Shown here: in pieces, positions 31,230 through 40,238 of the stretch
Layout: each line of letters opens with the position of its first letter
How positions within the stretch are numbered: position 1 is the first letter of the stretch
Assembly: GCF_015056685.1 (NCBI RefSeq)
Contig: NZ_SVFW01000019.1
Span: forward strand, 4,319-68,318
Reading direction: 5' to 3'
Length of the DNA: 64,000 nt
From: Butyrivibrio sp.
Lineage (GTDB): Bacteria; Bacillota; Clostridia; Lachnospirales; Lachnospiraceae
Notes under the pieces: generated by a model
What the model saw: the letters and a program-made list of their open reading frames with translations, nothing else
Told to the model about the DNA's origin: nothing
Database searches by the model: none
Made by a program: the position numbers and the translations under genes

Positions 31230-32038
31230 TAAACTATTTTAACTTTAAGAAATTTAATGACGGATACCTGATTACCAATGACTTCGGAAAGTATCAGTTT
31301 GTTTCCTTTGATACTGTAAAAAAACTCGTTAATGGTAATGAAGACATAGATGAGCCGCTATATTCTTCCTTGAAAGATAATTTTTTCATCATAGGAGAGT
31401 CGCGTCAGGCATACCTCGAAAAGAGCACTCCTTATATGCGTGATGCAAAAAGTCATCTCTTTCAGTCAACTGGCCTTTTTATATTTGTCATGACTAATTC
31501 CTGTAACCTGAACTGCGTATACTGTCAGGCGCAATCAGAAACCAGTAATAAAAAAGGCATGATGACAAAAGAAATTGCCAAAAGAGGCGTAGATATAGCA
31601 TTGCAATCTCCCACCAGTTCTATAACTATTGAATTTCAAGGTGGCGAGCCATTGCTCAATTTCGATACAATAAAATACATCATAGAGTATTCTACGTCTG
31701 TTAACACTGATAAGGTCATTTCGTATAATCTCGTATCAAATCTATCTCTTCTCACAGATGAAATCGCCGACTATTTATCTGAGCACAAGGTTCAAGTGTC
31801 TGTTTCATTAGATGGCCCTGAGTTTGTGCATAACAAGAATAGGCCTTTTAGGATTGGCGGTGGTAGCTATGACGCTGCAGTAAAGGGAATAGGTATGCTC
31901 AGATCCCGAGAAATAAGTTTGGGCGCCATACAGACAACCACAAAGCACAGCCTTGGTCATGCAAAAGAAATCATAGACGCTTATATTGACCTTGGCTTTA
32001 ATAGTATCTTTATTAGACCTCTTACTCAGCTAGGCTAT
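31226..32038 (+). pseudogene. hxsB: HxsB radical SAM maturase, 5' part (cut by IS21-type element)
   Basis: Residues 1-271 of HxsB. The radical SAM motif NSCNLNCVYC has cysteines at 93, 97 and 100, with EFQGGEPLLN further on, and the N-terminal FNDGYLITNDFGKYQFV is characteristic of HxsB. The reading frame ends at GLGYY-stop after entering the IS element. The true start is the ATG at 31226, overlapping the hxsC stop; an upstream ATG lies inside hxsC. Removing the IS and one copy of the GCTAT duplication joins this piece in frame with 35563-36135. As it stands, the SPASM region is missing. Confidence 0.88.
32034..32038. repeat. Target-site duplication, left copy
   Basis: GCTAT, repeated at 35558-35562 on the other side of the IS21-family element, within codons for Gly-Tyr of HxsB. 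Confidence 0.8.
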
Positions 32039-32229
32039 TATTGATTTACACTTAAAATTGACCCGGGTTTAATACTTAAAACTGACCCACCCCAGATGGT
32101 GAGCAGTCAGTATAAACCATTTCGATAATACACTGTACCTTGAAAATTTAATACTTAGAATTGACCCACCTCTTTGAGGTTTTATAGAATTCTTTCCGTA
32201 TGTAAAAACATATGGAAGGAGGAAAAGAG

Positions 32230-33744
32230 GTGAAAGAATTGGAAGACTGGGCGGCAGTACACAAGGTGTACAAACAGACTGGCTCCAAAAGAGCTACGGC
32301 TTCTATTCTTGGGATAGCCAGAAATACGGTCAGACGTCTATTGGAAAAGACAGAACCTCCTGTCTATAACCGAACAGAATACAGCTCCAAGATTGATCCG
32401 TTCAAAGAGCAGATCATCACCTGGAGATGTGACCCATTTAACTTCAATGGCACCAGGATATTCAATGAATTACAGAAACGTGGCTACAAAGGCAGCATAG
32501 GACCTGTCTACTACTTTTTAAGAAGAGTGGATGAAGATGTCGGCGACAGTATCAGCAGCAAGGCAACGACAAGGCATGAAAGCCCTCCGGGTGACCAGGC
32601 TCAGTTTGATTGGAGTGAGTATCAGGTGCTTATAGCAAACAGATACATGACAGTATACTGCTTTTCCATGATACTGGCAGCATCAAGAAAGAAGGCGATA
32701 TGTTTTTCTTTACGAGAAGATGCTGATGCTATTTACGAAGCTGTACAGGAATTGTTTGATGACCTGGGAGGAGTGACGCTGGAGCTTCTTATCGATAATC
32801 CCAAAGCATTTGTTATAAAAAACAATCCAAAGTCAGAGGAAGAAATAAAGTACAATCCTCATGCATTGGCCATGGCTCTGCATCTAGGCGTTGAACTAAA
32901 CGCATGCCCATGTTACTGGCCGCGTAAAAAAGGAAAAATTGAGAGGCCATTCAACTATATCGAAGAACAGTTCATAAAAGGCAACACTTTTGCAAGTATG
33001 GAGGATCTGAATTCCAGGGGAAAGGCTTTTATAAATGAGTGGTGCGATAAGAAACATTCCACCACCAAAAGGATTCCAAACCAGCATTACCTGTTGGAAG
33101 AAAAGGCTCTATTACAACCTCTCCCCAAGGAACACTACTATGCAAACAGCAAGCTTAAGAGGAAAGTCAGCCCTGACAGTTATCTCAGTATCGGCGGTAA
33201 TAAATATAGTGTTCACGTCAGATATGTTGGAAAAACGCTTTTCTACAGGCTGAATTATGGATTCAGGATCATGCTGTATGACTCGCAGGGACATTTCATA
33301 GAGCATCAGGAAATATCTTACGGCAAACATGAGATCCGCACTAATCCTGATCATTATGAGTCTATAGCAAAGAAGGTCTCAACTTCTGTTCCGCAGATAA
33401 GGCGAGATTTCACTAATCGCTTCAGTAATGGTGCACGTTATCTTGAAGCAGCCGGTCGTAAGTTTGACCAGCCTACATTCCATGCCAGAAGAATAATGGA
33501 ATTGCAGGATCTCTACGATGATGATACTCTGGACAGATTTATCGGTATAGCTGTTGATGAAGGGAAGATGGATATCAAGTCATTTAAGAAGATGCTCCGT
33601 GAGTACAACTCAGGAGAACGAAAAATCCCAAAGGATAACAATGCCAAATCCACAACCCTGATAATCGATTCAGCGCCTTCTTCTGAACTTACAAGAAACT
33701 GCAGCTACTATGAGAACTATGCGAAGGAGGTCCTGAATGCTTAA
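32230..33744 (+). CDS. istA: IS21-family transposase IstA
   Basis: About 504 residues from a GTG at 32230 after AGGAGG (an in-frame ATG at 32212 lies before the site). N-terminal helix-turn-helix (VHKVYKQTGSKRATASILGIARNTVRRLL), rve-type DDE integrase core with PGDQAQFDWSEYQV (first Asp), LIDNPKAFV (second Asp) and KGKIERPFNYIEEQF (Glu), then a beta-rich C-terminal domain. Cuts and joins the element ends. Overlaps istB by 8 bp. Confidence 0.92.
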   Translation: MKELEDWAAVHKVYKQTGSKRATASILGIARNTVRRLLEKTEPPVYNRTEYSSKIDPFKEQIITWRCDPFNFNGTRIFNELQKRGYKGSIGPVYYFLRRVDEDVGDSISSKATTRHESPPGDQAQFDWSEYQVLIANRYMTVYCFSMILAASRKKAICFSLREDADAIYEAVQELFDDLGGVTLELLIDNPKAFVIKNNPKSEEEIKYNPHALAMALHLGVELNACPCYWPRKKGKIERPFNYIEEQFIKGNTFASMEDLNSRGKAFINEWCDKKHSTTKRIPNQHYLLEEKALLQPLPKEHYYANSKLKRKVSPDSYLSIGGNKYSVHVRYVGKTLFYRLNYGFRIMLYDSQGHFIEHQEISYGKHEIRTNPDHYESIAKKVSTSVPQIRRDFTNRFSNGARYLEAAGRKFDQPTFHARRIMELQDLYDDDTLDRFIGIAVDEGKMDIKSFKKMLREYNSGERKIPKDNNAKSTTLIIDSAPSSELTRNCSYYENYAKEVLNA

Positions 33745-34519
33745 TGACACAGAACACAAAAGCGCATACATAGAAGCAAAGATGAAGCAGTTTAAGCTCG
33801 TAGATATGCGCACCCAATACAGAGACATCATTCAAGAAGCAGAGCAGGAATCACTTGGATATATGGATTTTCTTTTAAGACTATTGGAACTTGAAGATAG
33901 TGGAAAGACAAGCCGTAGGACAGAGAAGCTTCTTGTTAAAGCAGGTTTTGATAGTTCATCTTCTCTTGAGGACATTGATTACAGCTTTAATCCGTCTCTT
34001 GATAAGGATAAGATTGATGAACTCGGAAGACTTACATTCCTGGATAACCATGAGAATATCATAATCATAGGACCACCCGGAGTTGGTAAGAGCATGATTG
34101 CTACAGGGATAGGTCGTAATGCCTGCAGAAAAGGAAGAAAAGTCCTTTTTGTTAATGCAAAAGAACTTGTCGACAGGCTTTATGACGAGATGCTTGCCGG
34201 GAATCTACAGCAGATGCTTGATAAACTGAACCGTATTGAACTTCTGATCATAGATGAGCTTTCATACATAAAAATGGACAAAGAAAGAGAGAGCCTGTTT
34301 TTCCAGATCATCCGACAACGATACGAAAAAAGCTCTCTCATTATCACCACTAATCTCCCAATGGGCAGATGGGATGAAGTATTTACCGGACAGCTTGCGG
34401 CAACTGCAATACTTGACCGCCTGCTGCATCACTGCCATGTGCTTAGTATAACGGGAGACAGTTACCGTGTCAAAGTGTCAAAAATAAGTGTTAAAAAACA
34501 GAAAGGTACAGAAAAATGA
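33737..34519 (+). CDS. istB: IS21-family helper ATPase IstB
   Basis: A 260-residue DnaC-like AAA+ ATPase with Walker A IGPPGVGKS (about residue 112), Walker B LLIIDELSYI and a sensor region LIITTNLPMG. It assembles on target DNA and recruits IstA. Overlaps istA (8 bp) and the next gene (4 bp), so the transposition genes are translationally coupled. Confidence 0.93.
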   Translation: MLNDTEHKSAYIEAKMKQFKLVDMRTQYRDIIQEAEQESLGYMDFLLRLLELEDSGKTSRRTEKLLVKAGFDSSSSLEDIDYSFNPSLDKDKIDELGRLTFLDNHENIIIIGPPGVGKSMIATGIGRNACRKGRKVLFVNAKELVDRLYDEMLAGNLQQMLDKLNRIELLIIDELSYIKMDKERESLFFQIIRQRYEKSSLIITTNLPMGRWDEVFTGQLAATAILDRLLHHCHVLSITGDSYRVKVSKISVKKQKGTEK

Positions 34520-34992
34520 ACTTAACAAGCGATAGGCAGCGATTCCTGCAGGATGAGCTGAATACATATGAAAAAACAACACAGATGAATGAAACTGAAA
34601 GAAACGCTCTTCATGAATGGGTTGCAGCTGGTAACGGTGTTCATGAGAATACATGTAATGCTGAAGATGGTCATGGAAACTACATTGATTTCCTTGACGT
34701 ATACAGAGAAGAACAGGATATCCGTGATACTCTGAGCACACTGAGCGATGAGGAAAAGGAAGAATATCTTGCCGAACTGAGAGGCGAAGACACAATTAAA
34801 AGCCTGAAAAAGCGTCTCGATGAACTGCTTTACAAAACAGATGTATATGAAAAAATCCTCAAGAGACATAATCTCGTTGAGGAGGCTGAAACTCTGATGG
34901 AAGAAGGTCGTGCTCTGTCCAAGGCGTTTGATGAATGGGCTGAAGCGGAAATGGGCAAGCTGCCGGAAGGAGAACTGTCATGGTTAAAATAA
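34516..34992 (+). CDS. IS21 accessory protein A, helical
   Basis: A 158-residue acidic, almost entirely helical protein, starting MNLTSDRQRFLQDELNTYEKTTQMNETERNALHEWVAAGN. Not part of the usual IS21 set. Its start overlaps istB by 4 bp, so it belongs to the element. ELRGEDTIKSLKKRLDELLYK could mediate dimerisation. Function unknown. Confidence 0.6.
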   Translation: MNLTSDRQRFLQDELNTYEKTTQMNETERNALHEWVAAGNGVHENTCNAEDGHGNYIDFLDVYREEQDIRDTLSTLSDEEKEEYLAELRGEDTIKSLKKRLDELLYKTDVYEKILKRHNLVEEAETLMEEGRALSKAFDEWAEAEMGKLPEGELSWLK

Positions 34993-35423
34993 AAGATAAA
35001 AATCTTCCAGAGCTTGCAGGTATATACAACAATGGCGGAAAAGATGCCTTGTATAAAAAGCTCCGTGAGACATTTGGGATAAAGTATCCATGGTCAACTT
35101 TGGCCAGAATGAAAAATGTTGATCACCTGGGATATGACGAAGCTACTGACAGATTCAGTGTAGAGCAATGTAACCAGGCGGATGAGAATTTATTTATGTC
35201 GATGGATGAACTATGCTCTCCAGTTAGACCACAGCATGTATACGAGAAAAAGACAGAACAGAATGCTCCTAAGGCTGAAGCTATGGAGAAACTCGTGAAA
35301 GAGCTTATCGGAGACAGGCTACTGGAACTTAGCAGATATGTCGTCATGGATACGCTAAACAAAACAATGATCATAGACAAAACAGCACTTACCGATGCTG
35401 GATACACACTGGTAACTCATTAA
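34980..35423 (+). CDS. IS21 accessory protein B, possible DNA-binding
   Basis: A 147-residue protein. Its N-terminus (LPELAGIYNNGGKDALYKKLRETFGIKYPWSTLARMKN) resembles a small DNA-binding fold and the C-terminus has SRYVVMDTLNKTMIIDKTALTDAGY. It overlaps accessory gene A by 13 bp and is the last gene before the right end. The element-specific nature suggests regulation of transposition or target choice. No characterised family recognised. Confidence 0.55.
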   Translation: MVKIKDKNLPELAGIYNNGGKDALYKKLRETFGIKYPWSTLARMKNVDHLGYDEATDRFSVEQCNQADENLFMSMDELCSPVRPQHVYEKKTEQNAPKAEAMEKLVKELIGDRLLELSRYVVMDTLNKTMIIDKTALTDAGYTLVTH

Positions 35424-35557
35424 AAGGTGGGTCAATTCACAGTGTAAAAATCGAGATTTATAAACAAAACTGACCCGCCCCTAAAATCGCATTGGCGGAT
35501 CCAAGGGTGGGTCAGATTTAAGTGTAAAAGTGGGTCAATTTTACTTGACAATCAACA

Positions 35558-35562
35558 GCTAT
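35558..35562. repeat. Target-site duplication, right copy
   Basis: Second GCTAT copy, adjacent to the right end of the IS21-family element. Confidence 0.8.
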
Positions 35563-36135
35563 GCCAATGAGCACTGGAGCGAAATTGGCTATACGGCAGA
35601 CGAGTTCTTAAGTTTTTATAAAGAATCGTTGGATTATATCATTAATCTGAACGTAGATGGTATATTATTCAGTGAAGGACATGCGAATATACTGCTTACA
35701 AAGATCCTTCAAGGCTATTCAAATAATTACATGGAATTAAGATCTCCTTGCGGAGCAACTATTGGTCAGATTGCGATATATTATGATGGAAACATCTATA
35801 CATGCGACGAGGGCAGAATGGTTGCAGAAATGGGGGATTCAGCATTTAAGCTGGGAGACGTTTTTTCTTGTGATTATAATAATTTGATTGATTCCGGTGT
35901 ATGCAAGACTGTATGCGCAGCAAGTTGCCTCGAAGCGATTCCTGGTTGCTGTGATTGTGTGTATCAACCATATTGCGGAGTATGCCCGGTAATCAATTAC
36001 GCAGTTGATAATGATTTGTATGCCAGGGGAAGCAACAATAGATGCAAGGTATATTCAGGAATACTGGATTACTTGTTTAACGTTATCAACAAGCAACCGG
36101 AAAACGTTTGTATTCTTAAGAGGTGGATTGAATGA
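35563..36135 (+). pseudogene. hxsB: HxsB radical SAM maturase, 3' part
   Basis: Continuation of HxsB after the insertion: ANEHWSEIGYTADEFLSFYK, then IYYDGNIYTCDEGRMVAEMG (SPASM-like start), and a C-terminal cysteine cluster VCKTVCAASCLEAIPGCCDCVYQPYCGVCP that would bind auxiliary iron-sulfur clusters. The spliced protein would have about 461 residues, the usual HxsB size. An in-frame GTG at 35530, inside the IS end, could give a small C-terminal product but would lack the radical SAM motif. Confidence 0.88.
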
Positions 36136-36827
36136 AGAACGAGAACGATAATCCAAAATTCCCCAAGATAGGAAAGAGCATTGAAAACTACCTTTTTGAT
36201 GAGGAAGGTAATATCACCAGAAACAAGGTTATAGCAGTTGGCTCCTTGGTAATATTGCTTAGTATGCTTTATTCAATGGAGGTATTTGCTGGACACCGGT
36301 CACATTCATCACACAGATCACATAGTTCGCACAGATCGGGAAGCGGTGGTCACTCTTCCGGCAGTCACTCATCACATGTTTCTCACCAGTCCCATCAGTC
36401 CCATTCTTCAAGTTCTGGTGGCGGACATAGCTCTAGTGCTGGCACTACAACAACTACGTCAGCGGCCGCTTCAACCACCAATAATGCAACTTCAACAGGT
36501 ACCGCAGCATCGACAGTACTATCTGCTCTTGAAGCATATCCTTCAACTTCAGGATGGGATTGCATTTTCAACGCCACATATTACGCAACTAATAATGCTG
36601 ATGTAGTTGCTAATGTAGGTGACAGTGCTGACGCTTTATTGAAGCACTTTAAAGACTTTGGTATGGCGGAAGGCCGTCAGGGATGCTCCGAATTTAATGT
36701 CGATATTTATAAAGCCAATTATGCAGACCTTGTGAAAGCTTATGGAACTGATTTAAAGAGCTACTATATTCACTACAAAGATGTAGGCAAGGCTGAGGGC
36801 CGAATCGGATATACAAAAATCAATTAA
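36132..36827 (+). CDS. hxsA: His-Xaa-Ser repeat protein HxsA
   Basis: A 231-residue precursor overlapping hxsB by 4 bp. A hydrophobic signal (residues about 33-53, VIAVGSLVILLSMLYSMEVFA) precedes the His-rich tract, residues 55-101, which contains twelve H-x-S motifs (HRS, HSS, HVS, HQS). A Thr/Ala linker follows, then two copies of a surface repeat of about 45 residues (FNATYYATNNADVV...HFKDFGMAEGR and FNVDIYKANYADLV...HYKDVGKAEGR) known from Lachnospiraceae extracellular proteins. It would be modified on the His/Ser tract, then secreted. The TM position and the A24 peptidase nearby suggest processing. Confidence 0.88.
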   Translation: MKNENDNPKFPKIGKSIENYLFDEEGNITRNKVIAVGSLVILLSMLYSMEVFAGHRSHSSHRSHSSHRSGSGGHSSGSHSSHVSHQSHQSHSSSSGGGHSSSAGTTTTTSAAASTTNNATSTGTAASTVLSALEAYPSTSGWDCIFNATYYATNNADVVANVGDSADALLKHFKDFGMAEGRQGCSEFNVDIYKANYADLVKAYGTDLKSYYIHYKDVGKAEGRIGYTKIN

Positions 36828-36833
36828 ATGAAG

Positions 36834-36869
36834 CAGGGTGTTGCCATGATTGGGCAGCACCCTTTTTTC
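36834..36869 (+). terminator. Terminator of the hxs operon
   Basis: An AGGGTG(TT)GCC / GGGC(A)GCACCCT stem followed by TTTTTT at 36863-36868, eight bases past the hxsA stop. It also lies between this operon and the opposite-strand system. Confidence 0.85.
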
Positions 36870-36884
36870 ATATTCACATACAGC

Positions 36885-37949
36885 TCAACAGCCTGTTCGT
36901 TCTCCAAAGTTGTCATTAATTGGAATCAAGCTGGTGATTTTTTGCAAACTCTTTGTGCTTGTACTATCATCACATTCTGACAACAGGCGGACTAAATGAT
37001 AAATTGGATCAATTGACTCTGTCGGTGTCATATAAGTATACTCGTCAACATCATGAATAATTGTGTTTTTAACTAAATTTGGCAACATGTACTGAACATG
37101 GTATTCTGCAATGCCTAGCTGAAGCATATCATGAACAGTCCTCTTCTCTGTTGTAAAAAATGTTCTCTGAGAATTTTTCCCATACCATTCCACATGTCTG
37201 ATGCGTTCATTGTAGAATCCCTCACAGATATCAGCTCTTATAGCTGAACTCTTATAGGCTGTAACATATGCGCCGTTTTTTCTAAATCTCAGCACATAAT
37301 ACGGAATAACCAAAAAAACATCCCTCCCCAGCTGTAAGCAAATCGGATCCACAGCGAATCTAAAATATTTCATATCCCCTTTGACCTTATAATCTTTTAT
37401 GATTTTTGCCGGTCTGGGACTATAATCTATAATTGTTGCATTCTCGCTCTTTAATTCGTTCAAATCTTTTTTCAGCGCCAAGAAACCCGTGGTAGCCTCA
37501 TCTCTAAAGCAATATATCGATGAATTGTAGCATCCTCTCAGCAATTCTTGCTCATCTTCCAACCTTTTTTTCTTATCATTAGCGCTGTCTTTATCATTGT
37601 TCCACGGAAGCTTTAACCACAAAAGTCCCATCTTGTTTTTTACCAGATTAATACCGCTTTTTAGCCTGCTATCCAGAACAGCCTGAATCTGCCTGTTCAC
37701 TTCGGAACATATAAAATCTTCATGTGGGTAGTCATTGTATATAATAGATTTTGAAGCTGTAATAATTGTTTTGCTTTTTCCGTCTGTGTTTATATTGATG
37801 TGGTAATAGAGCTGCACAAGTCCATATATCACAAGAATAATTACAACCGCAGCCAAGAGGTAAGGAATTATCTTAACTACTATGGCCACTATGCATAAAA
37901 ACACAATTACCCCTAAGCAACTACCACTATTGTTACTTCGTCCTGCCAT
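36885..37949 (-). CDS. Membrane-anchored paralogue, last gene of the signalling operon
   Basis: About 354 residues: a short N-terminus, two membrane helices (residues about 10-32 and 35-55), a charged helical middle, and a C-terminal domain beginning VKGDMKYFRFAVDPICLQLGRDVFLVIPYYVLRFRKNGAYVTAYKSSAIRADI and ending IDPIYHLVRLLSECDD. This C-terminal domain recurs in the proteins at 39372 and 41954. The topology would leave the domain in the cytoplasm. ATG 37949 has GGAGG. No known family; it may anchor the complex of the operon at the membrane. Confidence 0.65.
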   Translation of the reverse strand: MAGRSNNSGSCLGVIVFLCIVAIVVKIIPYLLAAVVIILVIYGLVQLYYHININTDGKSKTIITASKSIIYNDYPHEDFICSEVNRQIQAVLDSRLKSGINLVKNKMGLLWLKLPWNNDKDSANDKKKRLEDEQELLRGCYNSSIYCFRDEATTGFLALKKDLNELKSENATIIDYSPRPAKIIKDYKVKGDMKYFRFAVDPICLQLGRDVFLVIPYYVLRFRKNGAYVTAYKSSAIRADICEGFYNERIRHVEWYGKNSQRTFFTTEKRTVHDMLQLGIAEYHVQYMLPNLVKNTIIHDVDEYTYMTPTESIDPIYHLVRLLSECDDSTSTKSLQKITSLIPINDNFGERTGC

Positions 37950-37963
37950 AAATGGCCTCCAAT

Positions 37964-38164
37964 TCACTTAAACAGGTCAAATATGCTAAAAGTCGTTTTG
38001 TTATAAATCTTATTATAGGCAGCCTTCTTAGGGTTACGAAGCCATCCCATGCCCTTTCTGCCATACCCCGGTATAAGCGCCTTTTTAACAGCTCTCTTTG
38101 CTCTTCCTGTGGTACGAGCTTTTATTGACTTTTTCAGACTTGGTGTTCTCATTCCAAATTTCAT
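37964..38164 (-). CDS. Small basic protein
   Basis: A 66-residue protein with about 21 Lys/Arg: MKFGMRTPSLKKSIKARTTGRAKRAVKKALIPGYGRKGMGWLRNPKKAAYNKIYNKTTFSIFDLFK. The C-terminal NPKKAAYNKIYNKTTF segment occurs in other Firmicutes proteins, but I cannot assign a family. It ends 15 bp before the start of the adjacent membrane paralogue and lies 25 bp after the FtsK-like gene. A nucleic-acid-binding or phosphorylated adaptor role is plausible, given the FtsK neighbour and its charge. Confidence 0.55.
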   Translation of the reverse strand: MKFGMRTPSLKKSIKARTTGRAKRAVKKALIPGYGRKGMGWLRNPKKAAYNKIYNKTTFSIFDLFK

Positions 38165-38188
38165 CTCACCACACCCTTTCTCTATTTT

Positions 38189-39331
38189 CTATGCTAGTGA
38201 CTTCTTATTCCCGATACTCTCGATAACTCTATCTATTTCTTTATAACTAACATATGCAGACTGAGCATGCACAGGTATTGACGAAGCCGCTTCCGAGAAT
38301 AGCATATCTCCGCTCCCCAATAATCTTTCTGCACCAGTTCTGTCCAAAATCGTTTTAGATTCTCTCCAATCCACTACTGTAAATGAAGCCCTACATGGGA
38401 TATTGGCTTTGATTTCCGGCGTGATAACATTTTTACTAGGTCGCTGTGTCGACATAATCAGATGCACCCCCGCAGATCTAGCCAAACGGGATATCCTCTT
38501 CACCAGTTCCTCAAGTTCTTGTGGTGCATAGTACATCAACTCCATGTACTCATCTATTATCATTACTATCCTAGAAAGTCTTTCTTCTGGCTCTGCCGCA
38601 TTGTTATAGTCACTTATGGTCTTCACGCCCAACGAAGAAAAAAGATTATATCGTCGCATCATTTCAGAATCTAGCCATCTCAAAGAGTTAAGCGTTTCTC
38701 GATTATCATAGATTACTGGCTGTATCAAATGCGGAATGCCATTATATGCTCCAAGTTCTACCCTTTTAGGATCAACCATAATTAGTTCCACTTCTTCCGG
38801 AGTCTTATTAAGTATAATACTCATAATAATGGCATTTAAAAAAACGCTTTTCCCTGAACCAGTTGTTCCTGCCACAAGTAGATGTGGCGCCTTCGTAAGA
38901 TCAAATACAAATGGTTTCCCCAGCACATCCATTCCTGCAGCAATGGGAATTGCGTAATCGCACTGCTGAAACTCTTGAGATTCCATAATATCCCTCAAAC
39001 CAATAAGTGGTCTCGTCCACCTTTTAATAATAATCCCAATAATTCCAGCCTTTTCCTCAAGCGAGACAATCTCAACAGGAGACGCCATATGCACTTCTAA
39101 GTCTATTCTTAGCTTTCTATATGTTTTAATACTTTCTCCCGACTCAGGGTTCACATCAAACATAACAGCAAATGGTGTCATATGGATGTCCACTATTTTT
39201 CCACTGACCTTGAACGCATGTAAAATACTGATAAGCTCGTCTTTCATTGCTTGCACATATTCAAAGTCGGTAAAATCATTTTTTGAATTATGATAATCCA
39301 ATTGATTATAATTATTTACCATGGCTCCCAT
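38189..39331 (-). CDS. FtsK/SpoIIIE-type ATPase
   Basis: About 380 residues. The motor domain is complete: Walker A GTTGSGKS at residues 155-162, Walker B RIVMIIDEYMEL near 250, and RLARSAGVHLIMSTQRP, DVITP-like NVITPEI and FTVVDWRESKTILDRTGAERLLGSGDML as in FtsK/SpoIIIE. The N-terminal transmembrane domain and the C-terminal gamma (DNA-orienting) domain are missing, but an FtsK-like alpha region is present. It could move DNA or protein across a membrane ring. ATG 39331 follows TAGGAGA. It lies in the middle of the kinase operon. Confidence 0.85.
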   Translation of the reverse strand: MGAMVNNYNQLDYHNSKNDFTDFEYVQAMKDELISILHAFKVSGKIVDIHMTPFAVMFDVNPESGESIKTYRKLRIDLEVHMASPVEIVSLEEKAGIIGIIIKRWTRPLIGLRDIMESQEFQQCDYAIPIAAGMDVLGKPFVFDLTKAPHLLVAGTTGSGKSVFLNAIIMSIILNKTPEEVELIMVDPKRVELGAYNGIPHLIQPVIYDNRETLNSLRWLDSEMMRRYNLFSSLGVKTISDYNNAAEPEERLSRIVMIIDEYMELMYYAPQELEELVKRISRLARSAGVHLIMSTQRPSKNVITPEIKANIPCRASFTVVDWRESKTILDRTGAERLLGSGDMLFSEAASSIPVHAQSAYVSYKEIDRVIESIGNKKSLA

Positions 39332-39371
39332 CGTGTCTCTCCTAAATAATGTTCCGGTTTGCATCACCTTA

Positions 39372-40211
39372 TTATTCAGTTTTATGCTTATTTACTAGTG
39401 CTTCTAATCGTTTTACATTTTTACTCTCGAGATCACATCTCTTTAAAAGTCCCATAATATGGAATGCTGGATCGAACTCCTCCACAACCTCTGTCTCAGA
39501 ATAAGCACTAACAACTTCTTCAATTTTCCGTAAGCGATCAACATCTGCCGCAAAAAACAATGATACTTCGGCAATTTCTAGTTTAAGCACATTATCAATC
39601 AGATCTTTATCCGTAATACCACTCGTTCCTTTTTCTCTTCTCAACAGACTTCGCTGCAATGCTCTAGAGATATCTTTTTTACTTTTTCTCGAATATGTAA
39701 CCAAAGAAGCCGCTATTGCCAAAGGACTATAAGTACATTTGTATTTTCCACCATTATCAAATCTAAAAATATAATGTGGCGATATAAGCATATTCTCCCC
39801 ATTAATTGAAAGATTAAGCGTCGGTACTTCAAATCTGAAAAATTTCATATCTCCAATCTGTGGTTGTCCGGGTAATAGCATTACTCTTTGGTCTTCATCA
39901 CCTATCAAATCGGCTCTGTCACGCACCTCAGCAATAGCTGTTCGAAGCCGCTGATATGCTACCGTATTAGTATCTGCGATACTAATTGAATTTGATAAAT
40001 CATCCTGCTCTGACTCAATCCGTTTCTCGCTTATCCTATGTTTGATAAATGATGCAATACTACCTACGACGCTCAGATTCTTCTGTTTTTTATTCTCCTC
40101 GTCAATGTGCCTTAGTTTATCTTTAATACGCCTATCAATCTCATATAATTGAAAATGGCCTATTGTGTCCTGTCCATCAAATCTTCTGTTTACCAAGTCT
40201 GTATTAGTCAT
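39372..40211 (-). CDS. Soluble paralogue of the operon's membrane proteins
   Basis: A 279-residue protein without a membrane helix. Residues about 115-279 have the shared domain: IGDMKFFRFEVPTLNLSINGENMLISPHYIFRFDNGGKYKCTYSPLAIAASL and the ending FDPAFHIMGLLKRCD, matching 36885 and 41954. The N-terminus has a helical DKLRHIDEENKKQ segment. It follows the second kinase by 28 bp. The conserved domain may be a docking or nucleotide-binding unit that the kinases recognise. Confidence 0.65.
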   Translation of the reverse strand: MTNTDLVNRRFDGQDTIGHFQLYEIDRRIKDKLRHIDEENKKQKNLSVVGSIASFIKHRISEKRIESEQDDLSNSISIADTNTVAYQRLRTAIAEVRDRADLIGDEDQRVMLLPGQPQIGDMKFFRFEVPTLNLSINGENMLISPHYIFRFDNGGKYKCTYSPLAIAASLVTYSRKSKKDISRALQRSLLRREKGTSGITDKDLIDNVLKLEIAEVSLFFAADVDRLRKIEEVVSAYSETEVVEEFDPAFHIMGLLKRCDLESKNVKRLEALVNKHKTE

Positions 40212-40238
40212 ACATAACCTTTCATTCCTAAAAAGGCA

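Larger units (their letters stand above)
32039..35557 (+). mobile_element. IS21-family insertion sequence with two accessory genes
   Basis: About 3.5 kb. Its ends form a 26-bp imperfect inverted repeat (21 of 26 identical), both ending in TTGATT outside and AAAATTGACCC inside, and it is flanked by GCTAT. Internal subterminal copies of the (T/C)TGACCC(A/G)CC type motif occur at both ends (left near 32065-32080 and 32160-32172; right near 35428-35445 and 35470-35525), as expected for multiple transposase sites. It encodes IstA, IstB and two further proteins in one overlapping plus-strand operon. No passenger with antibiotic resistance was seen. Confidence 0.9.

Noticed and set aside
31226..36135. 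Frameshift or sequencing error in hxsB
   Set aside because: The interruption is fully explained by an IS21-family element with inverted repeats and a 5-bp duplication; the flanks join in frame.
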